A stretch of 64,000 nt of DNA from DAOSXA01 sp964526835. GTDB lineage: Bacteria; Zixibacteria; MSB-5A5; GN15; FEB-12. Below are positions 27,271 through 35,409 of this stretch, in pieces. Positions within the stretch are counted from its first letter, which is position 1. Every line of letters starts with the position of its first letter. The stretch covers positions 13,554-77,553 of the forward strand of contig CAZGMK010000014.1 in the NCBI GenBank assembly GCA_964526835.1, given 5' to 3'. The notes under the pieces were generated by a model. That model made no database searches and was not told the DNA's origin. It saw only the letters and a program-made list of their open reading frames with translations. Both the position numbers and the translations under genes were made by a program.

Positions 27271-28215
27271 CTATCTGGTCAGGCTCTTGCCCGAGGTTGA
27301 GATCGCCTGGCTGGGCAAGTCGCTGCCGTGCACTTCACTATGGCATTGCGTGCACCTAGTCAGCATACCCTCTTTCCACGAATCGGGATGCGAGCTTCCT
27401 GTGCGGGATAAATCCGCAGGGATCGCAGGCCATTCACCATCGGGGGCCTCCACTCCGGCGTGGAAGTGCATCGGGTGGCAGTTCAGGCAGAGTGTCGGTT
27501 CCTGCACGATCAACAGGTTGTCGGCGACTGAACCGTGGGGAGTGTGACACAGGTTGCAGTCCTCGTTGACCGGAGCATGCTCGCTCATGAACGGCCCCTC
27601 CTTCTCAGCGTGGCAGCCCAGGCAAAGCTCTCGAGAGGAACTGTTGAGCGTCAACCGGCCATCGCCGCCGTGAACGCCGTGGCAATCATCGCAACTGATG
27701 CCGCCCTCTCGTATCGGGTGATGGCTCGGCATGAAAGTCATCGCCCGGATGTCGCTGTGGCAATCATAGCAGACCTGCGGGGAGGGCTTCTTGACGGATT
27801 GATCGAAACTACCGTGAATCGTATGGCAATCCGAGCAGGAAACGTCCGACGAGTTGTGGGCCGAGAACGCCCAATCGTCGAACTGATGCCCCTGGTGACA
27901 ACTCAGGCAAAGCGCCTGGGCGCTGAACTGATCGGTCCTGGCCGGATTGATTATCTGTCCCGGATCGCCGCCGGATTCGACATGCGCCAGGCCGTTGCCA
28001 TGACATGCTTCGCAGCCATGTTCCCCGCCGTGGGCGAAATAGGTACCGTGGGGCGTGGTCTCAAACGACTCGGTCACCTCATCGTGACAGTCGGCGCACA
28101 TCTCATTCGGCAGACCTGCCGAGACCGATGCCGGCGCTAAGAACAGCGCCATCGATACCACGAACCAGGGCATCCATTGTGCGCCCGGCAGTTGGTCTTT
28201 AACTCTTCTCAGCAT
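27271..28215 (-). CDS. MtrA/DmsE-family decaheme cytochrome c
   Basis: 314 residues. A signal peptide (roughly residues 14-33, ending SVSAG) is followed by ten CxxCH motifs: CADCH, CEACH, CLSCH, CSDCH, CYDCH, CDDCH, CLGCH, CNLCH, CLNCH, CTQCH. The size and heme count match the MtrA/PioA/DmsE family of periplasmic decaheme wires that insert into an MtrB porin and carry electrons through the outer membrane. The start ATG 28215 overlaps the end of the tetR frame, with a GAGGAAGG-like ribosome site directly before it, so the genes are coupled. The porin follows 11 bases later. No MtrC/OmcA-like surface cytochrome is encoded nearby. Confidence 0.9.
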   Translation of the reverse strand: MLRRVKDQLPGAQWMPWFVVSMALFLAPASVSAGLPNEMCADCHDEVTESFETTPHGTYFAHGGEHGCEACHGNGLAHVESGGDPGQIINPARTDQFSAQALCLSCHQGHQFDDWAFSAHNSSDVSCSDCHTIHGSFDQSVKKPSPQVCYDCHSDIRAMTFMPSHHPIREGGISCDDCHGVHGGDGRLTLNSSSRELCLGCHAEKEGPFMSEHAPVNEDCNLCHTPHGSVADNLLIVQEPTLCLNCHPMHFHAGVEAPDGEWPAIPADLSRTGSSHPDSWKEGMLTRCTQCHSEVHGSDLPSQAISTSGKSLTR

Positions 28216-28889
28216 CCTTCCTCACTTTCCCTTGAGTTACTCCGAACTCGTTTGCTATTGCGGATTCTCTCTTCCTTCTCTCCTGCGGTGGGTCTCCCGC
28301 GCAGGCCTGATGCGAAGATCGGGATGTTGTTGGCGACAATTTCATCAGGATGGCAGCGGATTCCCTGAAAACGTCTCCAGAAGGTAGTGCACGCGACGCA
28401 GTCAAACAGCATGCCGACAAAGCAGCGGGCGGTGATCAGGCTGTCGACCCTGCGTACCCGCCCGGATTCCATCAGCCGGTCGAGTCGCGTTTTGAGAAAG
28501 TCGACATAGGGCTGCCGTACCAGGCGGAATACCTGGGCCGCCTTGTTGTGCTGTGTCAGGGTGGCGTAGAGCAGCAACCGATAGGGCTCGCGATGCTTGT
28601 CGAAGAACTCAAGGATGTGTTCGGCCAGTCGCTCCAGCAGCAGATCGAGATTATCCTCGCCGTCGAGTGCGGCGAATACCCGCTCGTGATCCAATCGCTC
28701 TCCCAGCGCATCCAGAACCGCCTCGTAGATGGATTCCTTGGACCCGAAGTATCGATAGAGGGCGGGCTCGCTGATTTCACAGGCCCGGGCCAAGTCCCTG
28801 ATAGTGACACCATCGAAGCCGTGGCTGCTGAACAGACGAGTAGCCTGCCGCACGATCTGGTTCCTTCTGGTATCGCCTTGCTTTGTCAT
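28209..28889 (-). CDS. TetR-family regulator of the cytochrome operon
   Basis: About 226 residues from ATG 28889. A GTG at 28916 would extend it by 9 residues but lies inside the likely operator. Residues 5-55 form the TetR HTH (RRNQIVRQATRLFSSHGFDG, then TIRDLARACEISEPALYRYF). The C-terminal region is helical and binds an unknown ligand. It is the first gene of the minus-strand operon and overlaps the decaheme gene. TetR proteins of this kind usually repress their own operon until a small molecule binds. The C-terminal 25 residues are unusually rich in Arg, Ser and Glu. Confidence 0.85.
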   Translation of the reverse strand: MTKQGDTRRNQIVRQATRLFSSHGFDGVTIRDLARACEISEPALYRYFGSKESIYEAVLDALGERLDHERVFAALDGEDNLDLLLERLAEHILEFFDKHREPYRLLLYATLTQHNKAAQVFRLVRQPYVDFLKTRLDRLMESGRVRRVDSLITARCFVGMLFDCVACTTFWRRFQGIRCHPDEIVANNIPIFASGLRGRPTAGEKEERIRNSKRVRSNSRESEEGC

Positions 28890-28904
28890 GGTTGTGTCAT
28901 CAAT

Positions 28905-28920
28905 GTTAACGATCACTAAC
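28905..28920 (-). promoter_or_regulatory. Candidate TetR operator
   Basis: GTTAACGATCACTAAC is a 16-bp palindrome with 6 of 8 symmetric pairs, placed 16 bases upstream of the tetR ATG at 28889. The location and length fit autoregulation by the TetR protein. Confidence 0.45.
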
Positions 28921-29176
28921 TAACAAGGCCGGGCTGTGCTGGCAAGCGAAAAATGCTCCCGGGCGGGTTTTTTCCTGGCGCCATGTCAGAGCACATGCGG
29001 CGGATGATATCCCCGCCCGAACCACGCCCTTACGGGCGCACTACAAGCCGGTTCGTAATCCCGCCGTAAGGCGTTCTTGGCTGGTGTATTGGCTGGTATA
29101 CTGGGCGCCGCGCTCAGACTCGTTTGAGCCCGACCCGGTCCACACCAGCCACCCCGGAATACGGCTCCACCACATG

Positions 29177-29377
29177 TCAGATTGAGCACAGGATGTTCTT
29201 GTAGGTCAGGACCCTTGCGGTCCTGACGTTGGACTCTAATCGTCTTCGGCAGTCAGGCGATGCGGATTGATCGGTGAGACGGCGTCTCTTCCCAATATCG
29301 AGCCCAACGAAGAATGTAGCCGTCGCGACCACCAATCCCGTGAGTCCGAGGAGTGTGTTCAATTCTGCGCTAGTCAT
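29177..29377 (-). CDS. Doubtful small membrane peptide
   Basis: A 66-codon frame starting at ATG 29377. The first 30 residues look like a real single membrane segment (LLGLTGLVVATATFFVGLDI followed by GKRRR). The last 30 run through a REP hairpin and look non-natural. No good ribosome site is present. It could be a small membrane protein extended by REP insertion, or chance. Confidence 0.25.
   Translation of the reverse strand: MTSAELNTLLGLTGLVVATATFFVGLDIGKRRRLTDQSASPDCRRRLESNVRTARVLTYKNILCSI
29201..29227 (+). repeat. REP element, forward copy
   Basis: GTAG followed by a perfect 9-bp hairpin (GTCAGGACC, loop CTTGC, GGTCCTGAC). A 5' GTAG tetranucleotide plus a hairpin is the known form of REPs linked to REP-associated tyrosine transposases. 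Confidence 0.8.
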
Positions 29378-29425
29378 GGTACAGCTCTACTGCCTGCGCA
29401 CAGCGCTATGTGAATTGCGGTTGCT

Positions 29426-29452
29426 GTCAGGACCACAAGGGTCCTGACCTAC
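29426..29452 (-). repeat. REP element, inverted copy
   Basis: The same GTAG-hairpin in the opposite orientation (loop CTTGT instead of CTTGC), 13 bases past the transposase stop. With the copy at 29201 it forms an inverted REP pair. Confidence 0.8.
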
Positions 29453-29465
29453 AATTGGTTTCATT

Positions 29466-29966
29466 CTATTCACCGAAGTCGCCATCGAACTCCATATCCT
29501 CGCGCAGACCCCATGAGCAATCGTAGTAGCCACGCGCCACCCACTGACGATAACTGCTAAGCGGGTAATCGAGCGGGCTGTGGGCCAGGCCATGTCTGAC
29601 AGGGTTGTAGTGGATGTAATCCAAATGCCGGGCATAGTCATCTTCGTCCCGGATGATATGATCCCAGAAGCGGTGCTGCCAGAGGCGCCCGCTAGTCAAA
29701 CCGCGGCGACTTCGATACAGCCCAGAGTACTTCTGCTTGAATAGATGAACGATGTTGGAAACAGACAGCTGTTCCGGCACGACCAATGCATGTAGATGAT
29801 CTGGAAGTACAGCCCATGCATCGACGCGTATTCCACTTGAAAGCAGTCGTCGATAGGACTCGATCAGCAGTCGTTTTGTGCTAGTGAGAAGCGGCTGACG
29901 ATCGTGGGTCACGCACGTCACGAATACAGGCCGTCCCGTTGGGTCATATCGACGCAGATTGGACAT
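29466..29966 (-). CDS. REP-associated tyrosine transposase (RAYT)
   Basis: 166 residues from ATG 29966; the frame is open 73 codons further but overlaps the DUF6485 gene. It has the Y1-transposase HUH motif LPDHLHALVV near residue 60, QHRFWDHIIRDEDDY, and the catalytic-tyrosine region YIHYNPVRHGL near 125, as in IS200-like/RAYT proteins. RAYTs are single-copy domesticated enzymes that move REP hairpins rather than themselves. Two REPs lie directly downstream and no IS ends are visible, so it is a resident RAYT, not an insertion sequence. Confidence 0.85.
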   Translation of the reverse strand: MSNLRRYDPTGRPVFVTCVTHDRQPLLTSTKRLLIESYRRLLSSGIRVDAWAVLPDHLHALVVPEQLSVSNIVHLFKQKYSGLYRSRRGLTSGRLWQHRFWDHIIRDEDDYARHLDYIHYNPVRHGLAHSPLDYPLSSYRQWVARGYYDCSWGLREDMEFDGDFGE

Positions 29967-30034
29967 GTAAGAGGATACACAATGGCATCCGCAGCATACA
30001 AGTCTTGAATCACATAAGCTGTCGGTCGCCCTAC

Positions 30035-30238
30035 CTACACCTTCCCCGAAGTCACCAACCGGGCGAAATGCTCGAACGAACGATCGTAGCTCCGCTCGGC
30101 ATCCTCCGGGAAGACACACGCCGGCAGTTGCCGGCTCTTCAAATGATAGGCCACACAATCGCAGCACATCCCCTTGCGGGCGCAAGGTTCGTAGGTGCAG
30201 TTACAGCGGCTCAGATTCTCTTCCTTCTTGCACTCCAT
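30035..30238 (-). CDS. DUF6485-like small cysteine-rich protein
   Basis: 67 residues from ATG 30238, with GGAGG 5 bases upstream. Eight cysteines lie in a tight pattern (MECKKE, RCNCTYEPCARKGMCCDC, LPAC). The sequence matches the small DUF6485 family found in anaerobes. The gene starts 32 bases after the radical SAM/SPASM gene ends, so the two are probably co-transcribed. The cysteines suggest a metal- or FeS-binding protein. A modified-peptide substrate of the radical SAM enzyme is a less likely alternative. Confidence 0.75.
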   Translation of the reverse strand: MECKKEENLSRCNCTYEPCARKGMCCDCVAYHLKSRQLPACVFPEDAERSYDRSFEHFARLVTSGKV

Positions 30239-30270
30239 AGGGCCCTCCGTAAAATGAAAGCAGTGTGATG

Positions 30271-31359
30271 TCAGGTTTCGGACTTGCGTTTGCTTGCCAA
30301 TGAGCTGTCGCTGATCAGTCTCCCGGACCTGACCGGGTGACGGAAACAGCGCGGATCGCGACCATAGACTCCCTCTCCGGCGGCGTAGGCCCGCGATCGG
30401 CAACCCCAGCAGCTTTCACTCAGGACACAGGTGCGGCATTCTTCGGGAAGGTTGTCCGGGTCGCGAAAGCGGCCGAAGATCAACCCCTCGCGGTGCTGGT
30501 GAAAGATATCGCGCAGACTCCTGCTTTCGATGAGCTTCGGCGCATCCGGCGGGCGGATGGTGGCGCAGGGGGTAACAGAACCATCGCACAGCACTGCCAT
30601 AGTCGCCGAGCAGTACTGCTTGTTGACGCAGTTCATGGGGAGCCGCTCGGCATTATACTGCTGGGTCCATCGCCTGTAGACCTTTGAGACGGCCGCCCGG
30701 TCCGGAATGAACTGCTCGAGCTCACGACGGGTCTGCCCTGGACGCAGATATGTGTGATAGACATTGAGCGAGGTCAGAATCCCGAACCGCCGTTCGAAGT
30801 AATCGATGGTCTCGATCATATCGTCGGGGGTCTGCAGTCCGGTAAACGTGACCGAATTGATGATCTGATCGGCCGGGTAGCCCAACTCCAGCAGGCGCTC
30901 CACCGCCTCGACAATGCGGGTCAGATCCGAAGTCGGACGCTCCGGGTGCAGGCGACGATAGGTCTTCGGGCTGACCGTCGACACATGAACCGCTATCAGA
31001 CCATAGCGGGCGTGGTGCAGGGTCTGGCGAAGCACCTTCATGTCGGTCAAGGGTAATCCGCCGGTCCAGACATTGTTGCGCAGTCCCAGATCGGTGGCCA
31101 GGCCCATGTGTTCGAAGATCGACTGCCGCAGCAACGGTTCTCCGCCCAGCCACTCAATGGCCGAGATCCCGAGCCGTTTGCAGTCGTGCAGGATCTCGGT
31201 GATCTTCCCATCAGAAAGCTGGTTGTACACCCGCGGCAGGGCGTTCATGTAGCAGTAAATACAGCCCTGCTCGCAAATGTCACCGACTTCCAGCTGCAGA
31301 GCGTAGATACGAGCTTCGTCGTAGGCCTCGTTCAGTCTGTCAAAATCAATAGTCGCCAT
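30271..31359 (-). CDS. Radical SAM/SPASM-domain protein
   Basis: 362 residues. The radical SAM iron-sulfur motif is CEQGCIYCY (CxxxCxxC) near residue 29, followed by the WLGGEPLL SAM-binding motif near 70. The C-terminal part has a SPASM-type cysteine set (MNCVNKQYCS, VLCDGSVTPCA, CRTCVLSESCWGC, DPRCF) for auxiliary 4Fe-4S clusters. Such enzymes modify peptides or proteins, or mature enzymes such as sulfatases and quinohemoprotein dehydrogenases. The partner gene just downstream encodes a cysteine-rich 67-residue protein. The substrate is unknown. Confidence 0.85.
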   Translation of the reverse strand: MATIDFDRLNEAYDEARIYALQLEVGDICEQGCIYCYMNALPRVYNQLSDGKITEILHDCKRLGISAIEWLGGEPLLRQSIFEHMGLATDLGLRNNVWTGGLPLTDMKVLRQTLHHARYGLIAVHVSTVSPKTYRRLHPERPTSDLTRIVEAVERLLELGYPADQIINSVTFTGLQTPDDMIETIDYFERRFGILTSLNVYHTYLRPGQTRRELEQFIPDRAAVSKVYRRWTQQYNAERLPMNCVNKQYCSATMAVLCDGSVTPCATIRPPDAPKLIESRSLRDIFHQHREGLIFGRFRDPDNLPEECRTCVLSESCWGCRSRAYAAGEGVYGRDPRCFRHPVRSGRLISDSSLASKRKSET

Positions 31360-31475
31360 AGCTCACTGTCTCATACACACAACGGCACCGGCGGCGCCAC
31401 TGTTGGAGCCGCGCCCGTCCGATCATAATCTATGATTTAGTGGGGCTAAGGCAAGAGCTGACACCGGCTGCCCCC

Positions 31476-33296
31476 CTACCGCTCCACCTGCAGGGCGGCC
31501 AGGAAGGCCTCCTGCGGAATCTCCACCTGGCCAAACTGCTTCATTCGGCGTTTGCCGGCCTTCTGCTTCTCGATCAGCTTGCGCTTGCGGGTGATGTCGC
31601 CGCCGCAGCACTTCGCCGTCACATTCTTGCGCAGCGGGCGGACTGTGGCGCGGCTGATGATGCGGCTGCCGATGGCGGCCTGGATAACCACCTCAAACAT
31701 CTGGCGCGGGATCAGCTCGCGCAGCTTGTCGTTGAGGTTGAGGCCCCAGCGATATGCCTTGTCGCGATGGGTGATAGTCGAAAGAGCGTCCACCGGCTCG
31801 CCGTTGATCATGATGTCAAGCTTGACTACATCGGAGCGACGGTAGTACGGCGGCTCGTAGTCCAGCGAGGCGAAGCCCCGGGTCGATGATTTGAGTTTGT
31901 CGTAGAAGTCGAAGATGATCTCGGCCAGCGGGAAAGCATACTTGAGACTGGCCCGCTTCTCCGAGAGGTACTCAGTGGTTTTGTACTCGCCACGCCGCTC
32001 GGTGGCCAGCCGCATGATCGCCCCGACATACTCCGACGGTGCGATAATAGTAGCGTCGACATACGGCTCCTCTATGTACTCGATCTCCCCGGCGGGAGGC
32101 ATCTCGGCGGGGTTGTCGACAACTGTCGTTCCGCCGTCGGTCAGGTGGACATGGTATTCGACGTTCGGAACAGTGTTGATGATCGTCTGGCCGTACTCGC
32201 GCGACAGGCGCTCGGTGACAATCTCCATGTGCAACAGTCCCAGGAAACCCACACGGAAGCCGAAACCCAGGGCGCTGGATGATTCGGGGACAAAGCGCAG
32301 CGAGGAATCGTTCAGGGCCAGTTTCTCGAGGGCCTCGCGCAGGCGCGTGAAATCCTCGGCTATCGCCGGATAGAGGCCGGAGAAGACCATCGGCTTGACA
32401 TCGACAAAACCCGGCAGCGGCGTTTTGGCCGGTCGGGCTTCGGTGGTGATCGTGTCGCCAGTGCGGGTGTCGGCGACCTCCTTGATCGAGGCGAGCAGGT
32501 AGCCGACATTGCCGGCCGACAGGCTCTCCACCGGGACACGCTGCAAACGCATGAAGCCGATTTCATCGATATCAAATGCCCTGCCGGTCGCCATGAAGCG
32601 GATACGGTCGCCGACCCCGAGCCGCCCGTTGACCACCCGGATGAAGGGCACCGCGCCGCGGTAGGTATCGTAGCTGGAATCGAAGACCATAGCCTGAAGC
32701 GGGGCCTCGGGATCACCCTCGGGCGGCGGGATCAGCCGTACGATGGCTTCCATGATCGCCTCGACCCCGGTTCCTTCTTTGGCCGAGCAGGGCAGGACCT
32801 CCTCGGGGTCACAGCCGAGCAGGTCGACGATCTCGGCGATGACACCCTCGGGGTCGGCATTGGGCAGATCGATCTTGTTGACCACCGGCAGGATCTCAAG
32901 CTCGTTCTCCATGGCCAGGTAGAGGTTAGACAGGGTCTGCGCCTCGATCCCCTGGGAGGCGTCGACCACCAGGATCGCCCCCTCGCAGGCGGCCAGGGAG
33001 CGGCTGACCTCGTAGGTGAAGTCGACATGACCGGGAGTGTCGATCAGGTTGAAGTCGTACACCTGTCCGTCGACGGCCTTGTAGCTCAACCGGATGGCGT
33101 GCGCCTTGATCGTGATGCCGCGCTCGCGCTCGAGGTCCATGGTATCGAGAACCTGCTGGCGCATCCGTCGTTCCGAGATGGTCCTGGTCAGTTGCAGCAT
33201 ACGATCGGCCAGGGTCGACTTGCCGTGATCGATATGGGCAATGATCGAGAAATTGCGGATGCGCTTCTGGAGCGTCTTGTCATATTGTTCGGGCAT
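31476..33296 (-). CDS. lepA: Elongation factor 4 (LepA)
   Basis: 606 residues, the usual LepA length. The GTPase motifs are all present: AHIDHGKSTLADRML (G1), RGITIKAH (G2), DTPGHVDFTYEV (G3), NKIDLPNADP (G4). EF-G-like domains follow, then the LepA-specific C-terminal domain with LKYAFPLAEIIFDFYDKLKS and KKNVTAKCCGGDITRKRKLIE-like residues. LepA is a ribosome-bound GTPase that back-translocates or remodels stalled ribosomes. It follows cdaA on the same strand after 110 bases that contain a hairpin. Confidence 0.97.
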   Translation of the reverse strand: MPEQYDKTLQKRIRNFSIIAHIDHGKSTLADRMLQLTRTISERRMRQQVLDTMDLERERGITIKAHAIRLSYKAVDGQVYDFNLIDTPGHVDFTYEVSRSLAACEGAILVVDASQGIEAQTLSNLYLAMENELEILPVVNKIDLPNADPEGVIAEIVDLLGCDPEEVLPCSAKEGTGVEAIMEAIVRLIPPPEGDPEAPLQAMVFDSSYDTYRGAVPFIRVVNGRLGVGDRIRFMATGRAFDIDEIGFMRLQRVPVESLSAGNVGYLLASIKEVADTRTGDTITTEARPAKTPLPGFVDVKPMVFSGLYPAIAEDFTRLREALEKLALNDSSLRFVPESSSALGFGFRVGFLGLLHMEIVTERLSREYGQTIINTVPNVEYHVHLTDGGTTVVDNPAEMPPAGEIEYIEEPYVDATIIAPSEYVGAIMRLATERRGEYKTTEYLSEKRASLKYAFPLAEIIFDFYDKLKSSTRGFASLDYEPPYYRRSDVVKLDIMINGEPVDALSTITHRDKAYRWGLNLNDKLRELIPRQMFEVVIQAAIGSRIISRATVRPLRKNVTAKCCGGDITRKRKLIEKQKAGKRRMKQFGQVEIPQEAFLAALQVER

Positions 33297-33313
33297 ACGT
33301 CTGTTTACCTGTC

Positions 33314-33335
33314 GGCCGGTCTCTCCCGACCGGCC
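33314..33335 (-). terminator. Hairpin between cdaA and lepA
   Basis: A perfect 8-bp stem (GGCCGGTC / GACCGGCC) with a 6-base loop, 71 bases past the cdaA stop. No U-tract follows, so it may be a weak terminator or a structured lepA leader. Confidence 0.3.
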
Positions 33336-33406
33336 AGTGTTTATCGGCGAGGGCTGAATGTAGGGGCCGGGGAGGGATTTGTCAATCGGCGGGAGACTTC
33401 AGTGCC

Positions 33407-34168
33407 TTACCGCGCCAGGTACCCGGCCAACTTATCCTTGAAGTCGATCTTGGAAATGTTGGTGTCGAGGATTCCGTTGAAGGCTATCGAAATCTTGCTC
33501 GTCTCTTCGGAAACCACCACCACCACCGCATCCGACACCTCGCTGACGCCGATCGCGGCCTTGTGACGCATCCCGAAGAGCTTGCGGTAGCGCAGGTTGG
33601 TGGTCAGCGGTAACGAAGCTGCGGCGGCGACTATCTTGTCGCCGGACACAATCACCGCGCCGTCGTGCAGGGGCGTGTAGGGAGTGAAAAGGGTCACCAG
33701 CAGCTCGAACGAAACATCGGCGTGCAGCTCCTTGCCGCTCTCGGCGAAATTGCGCAGGCCGGTGTTACCCTCGATCACAATGAGCCCGCCGTAATTCAAC
33801 TCGGCCAGGCGGAGAGCCGCCCGGCTGATCTCCTCAACCGAGCGCCGCCGCTGGGCGGTGACAAACCGCCGCATCAAACGGTGCTGCCCCATCTGCGCCA
33901 GGACACCGCGAAGCTCCGGCTGGAAGACGATGACCAGCACGATCAGTCCGAACGGGGCCAGGGTCGAGAAAAGCCACAGCAGGCCCTCGAGCTGGAACCA
34001 GTAGGCGACAAAGGCCAGCAGCGCTATGAGCGAGGAGCCGATGATGATCTGGGCCGACCGGGTCCCCTTGACCAGTTTCATCACCTGGTAGATGATGAAA
34101 CCGACAATGAGCACATCAATGGCATCCTTAGCAGTGAACCTGACGAAATCAATCTCGAACAGGGTCAT
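33407..34168 (-). CDS. cdaA: Diadenylate cyclase CdaA
   Basis: 253 residues. Three membrane segments (about 17-35, 40-58, 63-82) precede the DAC domain (residues 95-250). Catalytic motifs are LHDGAVIV and GMRHKAAIG. The second is normally RHRxA; here Lys replaces the last Arg. The enzyme makes cyclic di-AMP from two ATP, a signal for cell-wall and osmotic balance. The ATG overlaps the folP stop (ATGA), so translation is coupled. CdaR and GlmM, frequent neighbours in Firmicutes, are absent here; folP-cdaA is the arrangement I associate with other phyla. Confidence 0.93.
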   Translation of the reverse strand: MTLFEIDFVRFTAKDAIDVLIVGFIIYQVMKLVKGTRSAQIIIGSSLIALLAFVAYWFQLEGLLWLFSTLAPFGLIVLVIVFQPELRGVLAQMGQHRLMRRFVTAQRRRSVEEISRAALRLAELNYGGLIVIEGNTGLRNFAESGKELHADVSFELLVTLFTPYTPLHDGAVIVSGDKIVAAAASLPLTTNLRYRKLFGMRHKAAIGVSEVSDAVVVVVSEETSKISIAFNGILDTNISKIDFKDKLAGYLAR

Positions 34169-35055
34169 GAGTGATTCCTCACTGCCTGCACTGCTTGCAC
34201 GACCTTCAGGGCCTCCACCGTCTGCTCGACATCGTGGGCGCGCACGATCGCCGCTCCGGCCAGCACGCCGATAAGGGCCGCCGCCAGCGAACCGCCGAGC
34301 CGCCGGTCGGCCGGCTTATCACTGTTGTGCAGCATGCCGATAAAACCCTTGCGGGAGGCGGCCAGGACAACCGGTACGCCGAGGCTCGTGAACTCATCGA
34401 ACCGCTGCAGGATCTGCAGGTTGTCCGCCAGACGTTTGCCGAACCCGAGGCCGGGGTCGATCAGTATCTTAGACTTGTCAATCCCCTGAGCCACACAGCG
34501 TTCGACCCGCCCGTGCAGGAAGGTGCGGATTTCGCTGACACAGTCGTCATAGTGCGGATTAACCTGCATGTCGCGCGGGGTTCCCTGCATGTGCATCAGC
34601 ACGATCGGCGCCTGGTACTCAGCAAGGACATGGAACATGGCGGTATCGAAACGGCAGGCCGAAACATCATTGATCATGTCCGCCCCGGCCTTCAGGGCGG
34701 CCTCGGCGGTGGCGGCCTTGTAAGTGTCGACCGAGATCGGTACATCGCTCAGGTCGCGCAGACGCCGGATGACCGGAACCACCCGGCCGATTTCTTTCTG
34801 CTCATCGATCGGTTCGGCCCCGGGGCGGGTCGACTCGCCGCCGATATCGATGATGTCGGCGCCCTGTTCTTCGAGGTGCAGGGCGTGCTCGACCGCCTTG
34901 TCGACGGTGGCGAAGCGGCCCCCGTCGCTGAACGAGTCAGGGGTGACATTGAGCACGCCCAGGACCAGCGGGCGCGACAATTCGAGCTGCCGTCCGGGCC
35001 GGAACTGCAGCACCGGTTTGATTTCTTCTTTGCGGTTGAGGGTACGTTTTTCCAT
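34165..35055 (-). CDS. folP: Dihydropteroate synthase
   Basis: 296 residues. Signature motifs are LGVLNVTPDSFSDGG (residues 32-46), DIIDIGGESTRPGA, PISVDTYKA, MINDVSA and LIDPGLGFGK, with LAASRKGFIG near the end. The enzyme joins 4-aminobenzoate to dihydropterin pyrophosphate in folate synthesis. The N-terminus has about 25 extra charged residues before the core. It is the first gene of the folP-cdaA unit. Confidence 0.96.
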   Translation of the reverse strand: MEKRTLNRKEEIKPVLQFRPGRQLELSRPLVLGVLNVTPDSFSDGGRFATVDKAVEHALHLEEQGADIIDIGGESTRPGAEPIDEQKEIGRVVPVIRRLRDLSDVPISVDTYKAATAEAALKAGADMINDVSACRFDTAMFHVLAEYQAPIVLMHMQGTPRDMQVNPHYDDCVSEIRTFLHGRVERCVAQGIDKSKILIDPGLGFGKRLADNLQILQRFDEFTSLGVPVVLAASRKGFIGMLHNSDKPADRRLGGSLAAALIGVLAGAAIVRAHDVEQTVEALKVVQAVQAVRNHS

Positions 35056-35409
35056 AGGTCCGCCTGACCGTATAGTACGAATTTGCTAGGGGGAAAGGCA
35101 AGCGGAGTGTTTGGCCGGTTTGCGACCGGCGGCCAGCGGGCGGAAGACTTTCCGCGCCTACATCGAGTTGACCTGTCCCTGCCGTCGTGTTACGCTTCCC
35201 CAGGTCAAGCTGGGTTTACCCCGTCATCTCTGAGCGCAGTCGAAGAGCAATGTGAGGAGTAGCTGATGGTGAAGCTGGTGCTCGCGTGAGGTCTCGACTC
35301 CACTCGGTTTGACACAGGGCGGTATCTCGCCAGAGGGTGCCAATGGGCACAGGCGCAGGCCTGCCTGCCCTTCTGTCATAAGCGCGGCCTATTCCCGAGG
35401 CGCCTGAAC
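35056..35409. other. Intergenic region with an inverted repeat
   Basis: About 350 bases between folP and the hybrid kinase. No gene was recognised. It contains a pair of related inverted arms (listed separately). Confidence 0.5.
35223..35315. repeat. Degenerate inverted repeat with AGTCGA core arms
   Basis: The left arm (35223-35246, GTCATCTCTGAGCGCAGTCG...) and right arm (35291-35315, complement of GTGTCAAACCGAGTGGAGTC...) share GTCA..C.GAG.G.AGTCGA.GA. This looks like a dispersed non-coding repeat of the 'GTCATTCTGAGC...AGTCGAAG' type known from several phyla, here decayed. Confidence 0.45.

Larger units (their letters stand above)
28921..29465. other. Intergenic region carrying REP hairpins
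   Basis: 545 bases between tetR and the transposase gene. It holds two inverted REP hairpins (listed separately), a palindrome CGCCCTTACGGGCG near 29027, and one doubtful small frame. The DNA looks like a non-coding region colonised by REP sequences. Confidence 0.6.

Noticed and set aside
29040..29070. tRNA-like GGTTCGTAATCCC
   Set aside because: The T-loop is imperfect and no acceptor or anticodon stem can be drawn around it.
29466..30185. Full insertion sequence (IS200-like)
   Set aside because: No left and right IS ends or target marks; the protein is of the single-copy RAYT type with REPs, not a mobile IS.
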